Shown here one piece after another: positions 25,388 to 34,490 of a stretch of 64,000 nt of DNA (position 1 is the stretch's first letter; each line of letters begins with the position of its first letter). The stretch comes from Sporosarcina ureae. GTDB lineage: Bacteria > Bacillota > Bacilli > Bacillales_A > Planococcaceae. The DNA is taken from assembly GCF_002101375.1 (NCBI RefSeq), contig NZ_CP015207.1:2868001-2932000 (forward strand), written 5' to 3'. Both the position numbers and the translations under genes were made by a program. Below the pieces are notes generated by a model, which was not told the origin of the DNA, searched no databases, and saw nothing but the letters and a program-made list of their open reading frames with translations.

Positions 25388-25508
25388 GTTTTATGAATCC
25401 GCTTTCTTTTGAGGTGATAAATGGCTTTTTGTGGTATGATGGATGGGAAGCAGTGAACGGACTTTTAGGTAAATGTATGTAGATGAAGAACAGAAGGAGC
25501 GATCACCT

Positions 25509-25946
25509 ATGGTTTCTATAAACAATAAAGATTTTCTTACCGCGCCCATCGCAAATCAAATTATTTCTTCGGAAAAAGTTGCTCATGTACAAATTGGCAA
25601 TAATGCAGAGCATGCGCTGCTTGTCTTGACGAAGACTGGCTATTCTGCCATTCCTGTATTGGATAATCAATATCATTTGAAAGGGCTTCTTGGCATTGGT
25701 ATGATTACAGATTCTATTTTAGGTATGGAACGCATTGAATATGAGAGATTAGAAGATATAAAAGTAGATGAAATTATGGATACGAATCTGCCGACGATTC
25801 GTGTGAATGATCGTTTTCAACGTGCAGTAGATCTATTGATTAATCATCCGTTTTTATGTGTCACTGAAAAGGATGGAACATTTGCGGGTATTATCACAAG
25901 ACGTGTAGTGATGAAAGAATTTAAAAAGTATATTTACAGCATCTAA
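25509..25946 (+). CDS. cbpB: CBS-domain c-di-AMP receptor CbpB/DarB
   Basis: 145 residues from ATG 25509 (AGAAGGAG upstream). Two CBS domains make up the whole protein (about 12-75 and 80-140), matching B. subtilis YkuL, now called CbpB or DarB. Apo-DarB binds Rel and pyruvate carboxylase, and c-di-AMP releases it; this is established for B. subtilis and inferred here. Synteny with ccpC two genes downstream supports orthology, although an exporter gene has been placed between them. An extended -10 (TGG-TATGAT, 25432-25440) precedes it. Confidence 0.85.
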   Translation: MVSINNKDFLTAPIANQIISSEKVAHVQIGNNAEHALLVLTKTGYSAIPVLDNQYHLKGLLGIGMITDSILGMERIEYERLEDIKVDEIMDTNLPTIRVNDRFQRAVDLLINHPFLCVTEKDGTFAGIITRRVVMKEFKKYIYSI

Positions 25947-25998
25947 TGAACTTATTTAGATAAAGCAGCGAAGCAAATGCTATAGTAAAATGTTAAAG

Positions 25999-26021
25999 GG
26001 CTCCGATACAGGGGTCTTTTT
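25999..26021 (+). terminator. Weak terminator after cbpB
   Basis: GGCTCC (25999-26004) can pair, with wobbles, with GGGGTC (26011-26016), followed by five T. Confidence 0.45.
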
Positions 26022-26045
26022 CTAATAGAAGGAGTTGAAATAGCT

Positions 26046-27527
26046 GTGCGTAAAGAAACTAATCGGCCCTTTGTGCTCGCTGCTGTTATGCTCGCTATGT
26101 TTGTGGGGGCAGTGGAAGCGACTATTGTTACTACTGCGATGCCGACTATCGCCTCTGAACTAGGTGGGTTTTCGCGATATAGTTGGATATTTTCATCTTA
26201 TTTATTAATGAGTACTGTGACGGTATTGATTTATGGAAAGTTAGCCGATTTATTTGGTCGAAAGCCGATTTTTTTTATGGGCTTGACGATTTTTTTGATT
26301 GGTTCCATACTTTGTGGATTCGCCGTCTCTATGGAACAATTGATTGTCTATCGTCTCATACAAGGTGTGGGAGCGGGAGCCGTTATGCCCATTGCGACTA
26401 CGATCATTGGTGATATTTATTCAACAGAAGAACGTGCGAAAATACAGGGGTATTTGTCGAGTGTATGGGGCGTTTCTGCAGTTTTAGGTCCTGTTATTGG
26501 TGGATTGATTGTGCAATACGTTAGCTGGCAATATATATTTTGGGTGAACGTACCACTTGGACTGCTTTCGATGGGTGTCATTTATTTCTTTTTGCATGAA
26601 CCAAAAGAAACCCAAAAAGCTTCTGTCGATTACAAAGGTGCGTTTTTCCTGACATCTGCATTGTCGACGATCTTAATCTGGTTGGTAGAAGGAGGTCAAG
26701 GGTTTGGCCGTTTTTCAGTTTTCGGTGTTGCTTTAATCGTACTTTGTGGAATTTCATTTTGGTTATTTTTCAGACAAGAAAAGCTGGCGGAAGATCCACT
26801 TATCTCTTTTAGCATTTGGAAAAATCCCGTTATTTTATATGCGAATCTTGTCTCGCTAACTACTGGAGTTATTTTAATAGGGGTTTCTTCTTATTTACCT
26901 ACTTATGTATCGGGAATTATGGAGCAGCCAGCGATCATAGCAGGTTTCACATTAACTGCTATGTCAATAGGCTGGCCTTTGGCTTCCTCATTGGCGGGGC
27001 ATTTACTCATACGTTTCGGCCCGTTTCTCGTATCGTTTATCGGTGGCGTGTCCCTTGTAATTGGCACAACGATGTTTGTCTTCATGAACGCGACGCTGGG
27101 ACCGGTATGGGCGGGATGTTCTAGCTTCTTCATTGGTGTTGGAATGGGGCTGACTAATACATCCTTCATTGTAACGATTCAAGGAGCTGTGCCGCGCCAA
27201 CAAAGAGGTTCGGCTACTGCCACTAATATGTTTATGAAAAATTTTGGCAATACAATTGGTGCTTCTGTGTTTGGAGCCATTTTGAATGCTACACTTATTG
27301 CCTATTTTGCCAAAGAAAAATTGCCTTACACGATTGATGACGTCAATACATTGTTAACGAAAGACGGACGCTCAATGATTACATCACAAGAGCTAGTCAG
27401 TTTACAAAGCGGTTTAGACATCTCCTTGCACTGGGTGTACATAGCAATTACTCTATTTGCCGTCATCAGTTTATTATTGATTTTACGAATTCCACGGGGG
27501 AAGGTGCAGGATCATGTCAACAATTGA
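26046..27527 (+). CDS. DHA2-family MFS drug exporter
   Basis: 493 residues from GTG 26046 (AGAAGGAG upstream). It has 14 or so hydrophobic segments, motif D1-like EATIVTTAMPTIASEL in helix 1, the loop 2-3 signature GKLADLFGRKP, and motif C GVSAVLGPVIGG in helix 5, features of EmrB/QacA proton antiporters. It probably exports lipophilic toxic compounds. It overlaps the start of ccpC by 14 bases, implying translational coupling with a regulator not normally linked to efflux. Confidence 0.88.
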   Translation: MRKETNRPFVLAAVMLAMFVGAVEATIVTTAMPTIASELGGFSRYSWIFSSYLLMSTVTVLIYGKLADLFGRKPIFFMGLTIFLIGSILCGFAVSMEQLIVYRLIQGVGAGAVMPIATTIIGDIYSTEERAKIQGYLSSVWGVSAVLGPVIGGLIVQYVSWQYIFWVNVPLGLLSMGVIYFFLHEPKETQKASVDYKGAFFLTSALSTILIWLVEGGQGFGRFSVFGVALIVLCGISFWLFFRQEKLAEDPLISFSIWKNPVILYANLVSLTTGVILIGVSSYLPTYVSGIMEQPAIIAGFTLTAMSIGWPLASSLAGHLLIRFGPFLVSFIGGVSLVIGTTMFVFMNATLGPVWAGCSSFFIGVGMGLTNTSFIVTIQGAVPRQQRGSATATNMFMKNFGNTIGASVFGAILNATLIAYFAKEKLPYTIDDVNTLLTKDGRSMITSQELVSLQSGLDISLHWVYIAITLFAVISLLLILRIPRGKVQDHVNN

Positions 27528-28401
27528 ACTGGATATTATCAAAGCATTGGCTGAAGAGGGCAACATGCGTAAAGCATCAGAACGCTTGCATTTGTCTCAG
27601 CCTGCTTTGTCACAACGCCTTCAGACGATTGAAAAAGAATGGGGCATGCAGTTGTTCATCCGTTCACAAAAAGGTCTGGAACCAACGCCAGCAGGTGAAC
27701 ACGTCATTAACTATGCGAAGGAATCCTTGGCAAAGAAAGATGAGACGATGGAATTGATCGCCTCCCTTGAAGATAAAGTACATGGCACATTGAAGATTGC
27801 CTGTGCCTCGATTATCGGTCAGACTTGGTTGCCTCAAGTATTAAAAGACTATGTAGCACTTTATCCTGATGCCAAGATTTCATTGATGACGGGATGGAGT
27901 TCGGAAATCTCCAAAGCTTTGTACGAAGGAGAAGCGCATATCGGTATCGTTAGAGGGCAAACGGACTGGAAAAGTAATCGTGTCTATTTATTCCGTGATC
28001 AGCTATATCTAGTGGATTCTGAAATCTCGACAATTGATGAATTAAAAGACACCAACCGCCATTTTATTCAGTATAAAAGTGATTCGAACTATTATATGGA
28101 AATTCAACGCTGGTGGAACAAACACTTCAATCAAAATCCAAGCCGTCAGATCGTAGTGGATCAGATTGAAATGTGCAAGCAGCTCGCGTTGAAAGGTATT
28201 GGCTATGCCATACTGCCTTCCATCACATTATCGGGCGATGAAAAAGTCAATCTAATACCACTGCTGAATAGCGAAGAAGAGTTTGAACTGACACGTGATA
28301 CATGGCTAATTGGTTATGGCTCTACGTTTGAATTGAAGCAAGTGAAGGCATTTGTAGATATCGTACAGGAGTACGCGGAGTTATTGAGAAAAGATCAGTA
28401 A
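27514..28401 (+). CDS. ccpC: LysR-type regulator CcpC
   Basis: 295 residues. N-terminal winged HTH (EEGNMRKASERLHLSQPALSQRLQTIEKEWG) followed by a LysR effector domain. The stretches HGTLKIACASIIGQTWLPQVLK and SLMTGWSSEISKALYEGEAHIGIVRG closely follow B. subtilis CcpC (YkuM), the citrate-responsive repressor of TCA-branch genes citZ and citB. It begins inside the end of the MFS gene and ends at a long hairpin. Confidence 0.9.
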   Translation: MSTIELDIIKALAEEGNMRKASERLHLSQPALSQRLQTIEKEWGMQLFIRSQKGLEPTPAGEHVINYAKESLAKKDETMELIASLEDKVHGTLKIACASIIGQTWLPQVLKDYVALYPDAKISLMTGWSSEISKALYEGEAHIGIVRGQTDWKSNRVYLFRDQLYLVDSEISTIDELKDTNRHFIQYKSDSNYYMEIQRWWNKHFNQNPSRQIVVDQIEMCKQLALKGIGYAILPSITLSGDEKVNLIPLLNSEEEFELTRDTWLIGYGSTFELKQVKAFVDIVQEYAELLRKDQ

Positions 28402-28417
28402 AAAAAGAGGTTGGGAC

Positions 28418-28468
28418 AGAACAGAAAAAACGTAAGGGCAATGAGTCCTTTACGCTTTTTTCTGTTCT
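28418..28468 (+). terminator. Long terminator hairpin after ccpC
   Basis: AGAACAGAAAAAACGTAAGG (28418-28437) pairs almost completely with the arm at 28447-28468 (ending TTTTTTCTGTTCT). The preceding GGTTGGGACAG resembles hairpin-linked repeats common in Gram-positive cocci. Confidence 0.75.
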
Positions 28469-28496
28469 ATCAGCAAATATTTTTTAGAGTATCAGA

Positions 28497-28645
28497 GTGT
28501 ACCGGAACGGAGAAAGACCGACTCCTGAGGGATCAGCGTGCGTCTTGAGACCCTGGACGTAGCAAAGCGAAGGAAGCGGCTCAAGCCACGCCCCTCGGAA
28601 AGTATGCCTTTCGGAGTGCAAGGAAACGGGGTGAGATAGTTATGT
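28497..28645. repeat. Bacillales-type palindromic intergenic repeat
   Basis: The stretch has the layout of a widespread intergenic element: ACTCCTGAGGGATCAGCGTG (28531-28550), GTCTTGAGACCC, AAGCGAAGGAAGCGGCTCAAG, then CCACGCCCCTCGGAAAG. CTTGAG (28553-28558) pairs with CTCAAG (28580-28585), and GAGGG with CCCTC outside it. A second GAGACAT-like hairpin signal follows at 28632-28652. Similar sequences occur in many copies in Bacillus and relatives; origin and function are unknown to me. Confidence 0.6.
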
Positions 28646-28696
28646 CTCAGTCTCTTCTTTATTTATTTTTGTTATAGGCTGCTATCGTGACACTAT

Positions 28697-29887
28697 TTAA
28701 GAAGTTCTTGCAGATTCTATAAGTGACTTGTTGTTTCTTGCCCAGTATAAAGCGAGAATAAAGCAAAGTAGGAGAATGATTGTGCCGACTATATAGGGTG
28801 ATTCCATATTCATATCGAATATGTATCCCGCTGTAGCTGGACCGATCATATTTCCGAGGCTCATGTAGGCATTCATCATCCCAGCTGCGTACCCTTGCTC
28901 TTTACCGGCTAGTTTCGAGACTAAGGTGTTGACTGCTGGTCGCAACAATGAAGTGGCAGTTGAGAAAATCGTTGCTACCAATAGAATAGTGAAGAATGTG
29001 TTGACGAATAAAATACCTAACATAGCGAAAGCAGCTATGACTAAATTGATGAGAATGACACGCATTTCACCAAAACGTTTGAACAAACGATCGATGACAA
29101 ATGTCTGGATGATGACCCCGACAAATCCGCCAACCGTAATGATGACTGCGATTTGGGAAGGTGTGTAATTGTATTTTTGATCTACATACAACGAAATGGT
29201 TGATTGGAAATTAGCTAATCCAAAAGAAAATACAAACATGACAATCAGCATGACGAAATACGACGTTTGCGTAGATCTACGCATTTGCTGAAAGATGTTT
29301 TCATTCGTTGCAGCTCCTTGCAATACGGGCTTAGGGTTAGGTAGCAGTAATAAAGATACAACCGCTGCTACCATGGATGCCGCTGCTGCAAAGTAGAAAG
29401 GGAAGTATAAGCTGATATTAGAGAGAAAACCGCCAATTCCGGGACCTATCATAAAACCTAAAGACATCGAAGCGCCAAGTAATCCCATTCCGCGACCGCG
29501 GTTTTTCGGGGATGTAATATCCGCCACAAATGCCATAGTAGGTGGAATAATAAAGGCGGCACCGAAGCCGGAAAAGAATCGTGCGAGATAGAGCATCCAT
29601 AGTTCAGTTGATAAACTAAAAGCTAATTGAGAAAATCCGTAAATAATCAAGCCGAAAACAATAATGCTTTTTCTGCCGTATTTATCTGAGAGATTTCCTG
29701 CAATAGGAGAAAAAATAAATTGTGCAAAGGAGAACATGGCAATCAATAGTCCGAGTGCGCGTCCTGCAACTCCAAAAGTACCTAGGAATTCGGGCATTAT
29801 GGGGATGATCAAGCCGACACCAGCCATAGCGATGAACATATTGAACATTAAAATATAAAGTGCGATTTGTGTAGATAGTTTGTTCAT
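28697..29887 (-). CDS. MFS multidrug exporter (NorA/Bmr-like, DHA1)
   Basis: 396 residues, about 12 transmembrane helices. Loop 2-3 motif GNLSDKYGRKS and motif C GASMSLGFMIGPGIGGFL identify a DHA1 drug:H+ antiporter such as NorA, Bmr or Blt. ATG at 29887 has a GGAAAG site. Upstream, ACAAT-gtttgt-ATTGT (29941-29956) is a small inverted repeat where a regulator could bind. It lies alone between the repeat region and the ykuUV genes. Confidence 0.87.
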   Translation of the reverse strand: MNKLSTQIALYILMFNMFIAMAGVGLIIPIMPEFLGTFGVAGRALGLLIAMFSFAQFIFSPIAGNLSDKYGRKSIIVFGLIIYGFSQLAFSLSTELWMLYLARFFSGFGAAFIIPPTMAFVADITSPKNRGRGMGLLGASMSLGFMIGPGIGGFLSNISLYFPFYFAAAASMVAAVVSLLLLPNPKPVLQGAATNENIFQQMRRSTQTSYFVMLIVMFVFSFGLANFQSTISLYVDQKYNYTPSQIAVIITVGGFVGVIIQTFVIDRLFKRFGEMRVILINLVIAAFAMLGILFVNTFFTILLVATIFSTATSLLRPAVNTLVSKLAGKEQGYAAGMMNAYMSLGNMIGPATAGYIFDMNMESPYIVGTIILLLCFILALYWARNNKSLIESARTS

Positions 29888-29995
29888 TCGGCAACTCGCT
29901 TTCCAAAAAACTTTTTACTAATCGTATCATAAAAAAATCGACAATGTTTGTATTGTGTTTGCTACGGAGTGTTTTGAGGAAAAGGGATATGAAAA

Positions 29996-30022
29996 AACGA
30001 CTCCCTTAAAGCAAGAGTCGTT
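29996..30022 (-). terminator. Terminator of ykuV
   Basis: AACGACTC (29996-30003) / GAGTCGTT (30015-30022); on the minus strand a T-run follows. Confidence 0.88.
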
Positions 30023-30029
30023 GGTACAA

Positions 30030-30485
30030 TTAATCTTCTTTTTTCATTTCATCTAGTACACGATTCACACGTTTTTCAAGCATTTTCATACCACTACCGC
30101 CTGCTTGGAAGTGACGTAATGCACCATCTTTGTCAAAGACATAGTAGGCAGGGACGTATTGGTTTTCAAATGCATCGTTCAACTTCAATTCGCTATCAAC
30201 GAAAATCGGTTGTGTAATATCATGCTCAGCTGCTACTTCCTTGATTTGTTCCAAATCGACATCATCTTCTGAACGAGGCATATGTACAGCCACAACATTC
30301 AGTTCATCTTTGTATCGATCTCTGAAATTGTTTACATCCGGCATCGCTTCTTTGCACATATGACAACTAACAGACCAGAAGTGTACAAGTGTCGGTTTTT
30401 CTCCAACAAGTTCCGATTTGGAAGTTTCACCATTCAACCAAGTTGTAGCACCTTGAAGTTCAGGCATTTGTTCACGTAATTTCAT
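30030..30485 (-). CDS. ykuV: Thiol-disulfide oxidoreductase YkuV
   Basis: 151 residues from the ATG at 30485 (AGGAGG 8 bases before; a TTG lies directly upstream). Thioredoxin-like fold with the redox pair Cys41-His-Met-Cys44 (FWSVSCHMCKEAMP), and VPAYYVFDKDGALRHFQAGGSG near the C-terminus. Very close to B. subtilis YkuV, a cytosolic disulfide reductase, in motif text and length. It follows ykuU on the same strand, but a terminator stands between them, so read-through may set the ratio. Confidence 0.93.
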   Translation of the reverse strand: MKLREQMPELQGATTWLNGETSKSELVGEKPTLVHFWSVSCHMCKEAMPDVNNFRDRYKDELNVVAVHMPRSEDDVDLEQIKEVAAEHDITQPIFVDSELKLNDAFENQYVPAYYVFDKDGALRHFQAGGSGMKMLEKRVNRVLDEMKKED

Positions 30486-30533
30486 CAAGAATTCCTCCTA
30501 GCTAAGTGGGTGTATATAGTAGTTGATAAAAAA

Positions 30534-30563
30534 ATCCCCACGATTAGTGTAACGCGTGGGGAT
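30534..30563 (-). terminator. Terminator or attenuator between ykuU and ykuV
   Basis: ATCCCCACG (30534-30542) / CGTGGGGAT (30555-30563); on the minus strand the stem is followed by six or seven T. Confidence 0.9.
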
Positions 30564-30576
30564 GGTTGTCCAAAAA

Positions 30577-31119
30577 TTAAAGAGTTTTTTGACCTGGACG
30601 CCAGTTTGCTGGGCAAAGACCGCCAGTTTGTAGTGCTTGTAGTACACGAAGAGTTTCGTCCACGTCACGACCGATATTGTTGTGGAATACTGTCTGATAC
30701 TGAAGTTCGCCTTCAGGATTGATGATGTAAAGGCCGCGCAATGCAATACCTTCTTCTTCGATCAATACACCGTAGTCGCGTGAAACAGAATGGTTAGTAT
30801 CCGCTGCAAGTGGGTATTTTAGTTGTTCAAGACCATTGTCTTTACGATCCGTGTTGATCCAAGCTAGGTGAGTGTGGATAGTATCAGTAGAAACACCGAT
30901 TACTTCTGCATCCAAGTCTTCGAACTCATCGTAACGATCCGACATTGCAGTGATTTCTGTTGGACATACAAAAGTGAAGTCCATTGGATAGAAGAAAAGA
31001 ACTGTCCATTTGTCGTTTTTAATGTTCTCTTGTAAACTAACTTTACCAAAAGATTTGTCAGCTAGTACTGCCTCCATTGTAAAATCTGGAGCTTGTTTAC
31101 CTACCATACGTTCAGCCAT
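30577..31119 (-). CDS. ykuU: 2-Cys peroxiredoxin YkuU
   Basis: 180 residues from the ATG at 31119 (TTGGAGG upstream; the longer frame has no site). Peroxidatic Cys52 lies in PMDFTFVCPTE and resolving Cys169 in GGLCPANW, so it is a typical 2-Cys peroxiredoxin that reduces H2O2 and organic peroxides. Pairing with the thioredoxin-like YkuV suggests a recycling partner. A promoter with a PerR-like box upstream suggests peroxide control. Confidence 0.94.
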   Translation of the reverse strand: MAERMVGKQAPDFTMEAVLADKSFGKVSLQENIKNDKWTVLFFYPMDFTFVCPTEITAMSDRYDEFEDLDAEVIGVSTDTIHTHLAWINTDRKDNGLEQLKYPLAADTNHSVSRDYGVLIEEEGIALRGLYIINPEGELQYQTVFHNNIGRDVDETLRVLQALQTGGLCPANWRPGQKTL

Positions 31120-31162
31120 TATATAAAACCTCCAATTAGTCTTTTGTACAACCACATGACTG

Positions 31163-31205
31163 TGTTGCACAATTCTTATCTAGAATAACAAAGTTTCAAG
31201 TTAAA
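31163..31205 (-). promoter_or_regulatory. ykuU promoter region
   Basis: On the minus strand TTGAAT, a 17-bp spacer and TATTCT lie about 60 bases before the ykuU start codon. The boxes are less perfect than the consensus. Confidence 0.45.
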
Positions 31206-31230
31206 TTCAATTAGAATGACTCGAAGATAA

Positions 31231-31245
31231 TAATAATTATTATAA
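31231..31245. promoter_or_regulatory. Candidate PerR/Fur-family box upstream of ykuU
   Basis: TAATAATTATTATAA agrees with the PerR consensus TTATAATNATTATAA at 13 of 14 defined positions. It lies just upstream of the ykuU promoter and beyond the end of the Cys-rich gene at 31286. AT-richness makes chance matches easier, so this is tentative. Confidence 0.5.
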
Positions 31246-31285
31246 AGAGCGATAAACTTCATATATTTAGGATTTGAGCATCTGA

Positions 31286-31588
31286 TTACTCAAAGTCTTG
31301 TTTACAGTCAGAAGGTTTCATAGGGCGTGTTTGGCATGTTTTACAATTAGGATCACATATCAATTCTCGCCATTCATCACAATCTTTGCAGTACCGTGCG
31401 TCAAATTCATCGCTATAATGTAATGGTTCCATGCATTCTACGCAATGAGAAGCCATCTCTTTCCACGTTCGTATTTTCTTATTTTGTACTAGAAAAATTC
31501 CTTCTAGATGATTTTCTCTTGTTGCGGGGTCGACTTTTCGATTCCGCTTGTCATCAGAGTCCAGATAAAAAAATAAATGGTCTTCCAA
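31286..31588 (-). CDS. Cys-rich putative zinc-binding protein, 100 aa
   Basis: The start is TTG 31588, 7 bases after GAGGAGGG. The C-terminal half has paired cysteines, CVEC, CKDC and CDPNCKTC, a layout that suits one or two zinc ribbons. The N-terminal half is charged and reads HLFFYLDSDDKRNRK. No signal peptide or membrane segment. The family is not recognised; no close functional neighbour except ykuU downstream. Confidence 0.75.
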   Translation of the reverse strand: MEDHLFFYLDSDDKRNRKVDPATRENHLEGIFLVQNKKIRTWKEMASHCVECMEPLHYSDEFDARYCKDCDEWRELICDPNCKTCQTRPMKPSDCKQDFE

Positions 31589-31687
31589 CTGAATCCCTCC
31601 TCAATATATGGTTTCATTCTACTATGTCATTTGCGAAAAAACAATTTTCATGACTATTTTCCTGTGGGCTGTTTTGTTATTCGACAT

Positions 31688-31716
31688 AAAATGATAGTTG
31701 ATTTCATTATCATTTT
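31688..31716. promoter_or_regulatory. Inverted repeat resembling a Fur box at the pot promoter
   Basis: AAAATGATA (31688-31696) and TATCATTTT (31708-31716) form a perfect 9-bp inverted repeat. The 19-mer at 31693-31711 matches the classical 19-bp Fur consensus at 13 positions by my count. It covers the -35 box, where binding would repress. Confidence 0.5.
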
Positions 31717-31725
31717 GGGTATAAT
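31698..31725 (+). promoter_or_regulatory. potABCD promoter
   Basis: TTGATT (31698-31703), 16-bp spacer, TATAAT (31720-31725). Confidence 0.7.
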
Positions 31726-31787
31726 GAGTAAGTTTACAACTATTCATTTATTATAAGAAATAATATGGTATGCAAGGAGGAAACCTA

Positions 31788-32894
31788 TTGACTACTGAAC
31801 CGATTATTCGTTTTGAGAATGTTACAAAACGCTATAATGAATCTACAACTGTTCTCGATCGTGTTTCATTTGAAATGGAACGCGGTAAGTTTTATACATT
31901 ACTTGGACCTTCAGGCTGTGGAAAAACGACTATTTTACGTTTGATCGCTGGTTTTACGGAAGCGACGGATGGATCGATCTTCTTCAATGGAAGGAAGATC
32001 AACTCTGTACCCGCAAATGAACGTCAAGTGAACACGGTATTTCAAGATTACGCATTGTTTCCTCATTTGAATGTGTATGAAAATGTTGCATTTGGTTTAC
32101 GCATTAAAAAAGTGAAAAAAAATGAAGTGGATCGCCGAGTAAAAGAAGCGTTGAAGTTCGTGAATTTAGAGGGATACGAATCCCGTGAAATAACTGAAAT
32201 GTCCGGCGGGCAGCGTCAGCGCGTTGCGATTGCTAGAGCGATCATCAATGATCCTGAAGTGATTTTACTAGACGAGCCATTGTCGGCGTTAGATTTGAAA
32301 TTACGTTCTGAAATGCAATATGAATTGCGAGAGCTCCAGCAGCGTCTTGGCAAAACATTTGTTTTTGTTACGCATGACCAGGAGGAAGCACTTGCGATGT
32401 CCGATGAAATTTTTGTTATGAATAACGGTGAAATTCAACAGTCGGGGACGCCGATTGATATTTACGATGAGCCCATTAACCGTTTTGTAGCAGACTTTAT
32501 TGGCGAATCGAATATAGTCACAGGGAGAATCGTTGAAGATTATCTAGTGGAATTTACTGGCAAACAGTTTCCGTGTGTAGATGGTGGATTCTATCCTAAT
32601 GAAAAAGTGGATATCGTCATTCGTCCTGAGGATTTGGAAATGACAACCGTCGAAAAAGGAAGGTTAACTGTCACTGTAGATACGCAATTATTTCGTGGAG
32701 TACACTATGAACTATCAACGTATGATTCTGACGGTAATGAGTGGCTAGTCCATTCAACTAAACCAGCGGATGTAGGGACGTTAATCGGTTTGGATTTTGA
32801 ACCGGCAGACATTCATGTTATGCGTCTGAATGAATCTGAAGCGGACTTTGATGCACGTCTGGAATCGTTTGGAGTGGCGGAAGATGAGGAATAA
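31788..32894 (+). CDS. potA: Spermidine/putrescine ABC transporter ATPase
   Basis: 368 residues from TTG 31788, 8 bases after AAGGAGG. Walker [11 protein letters not shown]-loop, signature [14 protein letters not shown] and Walker [13 protein letters not shown], followed by a C-terminal TOBE-like regulatory domain (about 280-350). It powers import of polyamines by PotB/PotC with PotD. First gene of a four-gene operon; its end overlaps potB by 11 bases. Confidence 0.93.
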   Translation: MTTEPIIRFENVTKRYNESTTVLDRVSFEMERGKFYTLLGPSGCGKTTILRLIAGFTEATDGSIFFNGRKINSVPANERQVNTVFQDYALFPHLNVYENVAFGLRIKKVKKNEVDRRVKEALKFVNLEGYESREITEMSGGQRQRVAIARAIINDPEVILLDEPLSALDLKLRSEMQYELRELQQRLGKTFVFVTHDQEEALAMSDEIFVMNNGEIQQSGTPIDIYDEPINRFVADFIGESNIVTGRIVEDYLVEFTGKQFPCVDGGFYPNEKVDIVIRPEDLEMTTVEKGRLTVTVDTQLFRGVHYELSTYDSDGNEWLVHSTKPADVGTLIGLDFEPADIHVMRLNESEADFDARLESFGVAEDEE

Positions 32895-33696
32895 AAACCC
32901 GTTACGTTTTATATATGCCACACCGTATGCAGCGTGGTTATTATTATTTGTGCTAGCACCGATTGCTGTCATTGTGTATTACTCGTTTTTTGATTTATCG
33001 GGTCATTTAACGTTGGCTAACTATCGAAACTTCTTTTCATCGATTTATTTCAAATTAACAATGAGTTCGTTTTGGTATGCATTTCTCATAACTTTTTTTG
33101 CTTTATTGATATCCTATCCGACAGCCTACTTCTTAACTAAGACGAAGCATAAGCAGTTGTGGTTATTACTCATTATCATACCTTCGTGGATTAATTTATT
33201 GTTGAAGACCTATGCATTTATTGGGTTGATGGGGATTTATGGACCCATTAATGCCTTTTTGGAAACTGTCGGTATAGGCAGTCAGCAAATATTATTCACC
33301 GATTTTAGTTTCGTGTTTGTTTCCGTGTATATATTTATTCCATTTATGATATTGCCTATTTTTAACTCTTTGGATAAAATCAATCCTACTTTATTGGATG
33401 CATCCAAGGATTTAGGGGCGAATGCATGGGTAACATTTAAACGAGTGATTTGGCCAATGACTACGGATGGTGTGAAATCAGGTATACAAGTTGTATTCAT
33501 ACCGGCCTTATCCCTATTCATGATTACTCGTTTAATTGCTGGTAATAAAGTAATTACACTTGGAACCGCGATCGAGCAACAATTCCTCGTTACACAAAAC
33601 TGGGGAATGGGTTCCACGATTGCTGTCTTTCTAATCATTTTCATGTTCTTAATTATGGTACTGACGTCTGGAAAAAAAGGGGGCATCATTAAATGA
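32884..33696 (+). CDS. potB: Polyamine ABC transporter permease
   Basis: 270 residues from ATG 32884 inside the end of potA, with GGAG nearby. About six membrane helices and the permease coupling motif ([21 protein letters not shown], the EAA loop). Pairs with PotC to form the channel. It shares 4 bases with potC, indicating translational coupling. Confidence 0.92.
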   Translation: MRNKNPLRFIYATPYAAWLLLFVLAPIAVIVYYSFFDLSGHLTLANYRNFFSSIYFKLTMSSFWYAFLITFFALLISYPTAYFLTKTKHKQLWLLLIIIPSWINLLLKTYAFIGLMGIYGPINAFLETVGIGSQQILFTDFSFVFVSVYIFIPFMILPIFNSLDKINPTLLDASKDLGANAWVTFKRVIWPMTTDGVKSGIQVVFIPALSLFMITRLIAGNKVITLGTAIEQQFLVTQNWGMGSTIAVFLIIFMFLIMVLTSGKKGGIIK

Positions 33697-34490
33697 AGAA
33701 ACTGGGGATCTTGCCGAAAGTTTATTTGGCAGCAGTCTTTGTAATTTTATATGCTCCTATTTTTTATCTCATATATTATTCATTTAATTCCGGAGACGGG
33801 ATGTCGAATTTCGAATCATTTACTTTAGATCACTATCAAGCGGTATTTCAAGATACGCGACTTCTAATCATTGTCTTGAATACGGTCATTATCGCATTAT
33901 TATCCGCCTTACTATCCACTACAATCGGCGTGATGGGTGCACTTACCATTTATTTTATGAAAAATAAATCTGCGCGTCAGGCCGTATTATCTCTGAACAA
34001 TATATTGATTGTCAGTCCTGATGTAATTATCGGTGCATCTTTCTTAATCTTATTCACGCTGATCGGTGTGAAATTGGGCTTTGCTTCAGTGCTCATTTCC
34101 CATATCGCTTTTAGTATACCGATCGTCGTCATTATGGTGTTGCCCAAGTTGCTAGAAATGAGTACTACGTTAATAGATGCAGCGCGGGATTTAGGAGCTT
34201 CACGTAAAGATATACTGACGCGTGTTATATTGCCCTATATCAAGCCGGGAATTTTCGCAGGGTTCTTTCTTGCGTTAACGTATTCATTGGATGATTTTGC
34301 AGTTACTTTTTTCGTAACAGGAAATGGATTCTCGACATTGTCCGTGGAAATTTACTCGATGGCACGCACAGGAATCACGTTAACAATCAATGCGCTATCC
34401 GGATTGATTTTCTTACTCACAATAATTCTAGTACTGGGTTATTATATTATCGGTAATAAAGCAAAATCACCTCAGGGGGTGAAAAAATGA
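33693..34490 (+). CDS. potC: Polyamine ABC transporter permease
   Basis: 265 residues. Six predicted helices and an EAA loop DAARDLGASRKDILTRVILP. The N-terminal LPKVYLAAVFVILYAPIFYLIYYSFNS and the YSLDDFAVTFFVTG segment are typical of PotC. It overlaps potB and potD by 4 bases each. Confidence 0.92.
   Translation: MKKLGILPKVYLAAVFVILYAPIFYLIYYSFNSGDGMSNFESFTLDHYQAVFQDTRLLIIVLNTVIIALLSALLSTTIGVMGALTIYFMKNKSARQAVLSLNNILIVSPDVIIGASFLILFTLIGVKLGFASVLISHIAFSIPIVVIMVLPKLLEMSTTLIDAARDLGASRKDILTRVILPYIKPGIFAGFFLALTYSLDDFAVTFFVTGNGFSTLSVEIYSMARTGITLTINALSGLIFLLTIILVLGYYIIGNKAKSPQGVKK

Noticed and set aside
26046..29887. The two MFS genes as a resistance island
   Set aside because: They differ in family and orientation and lie among conserved backbone genes without mobility signs.
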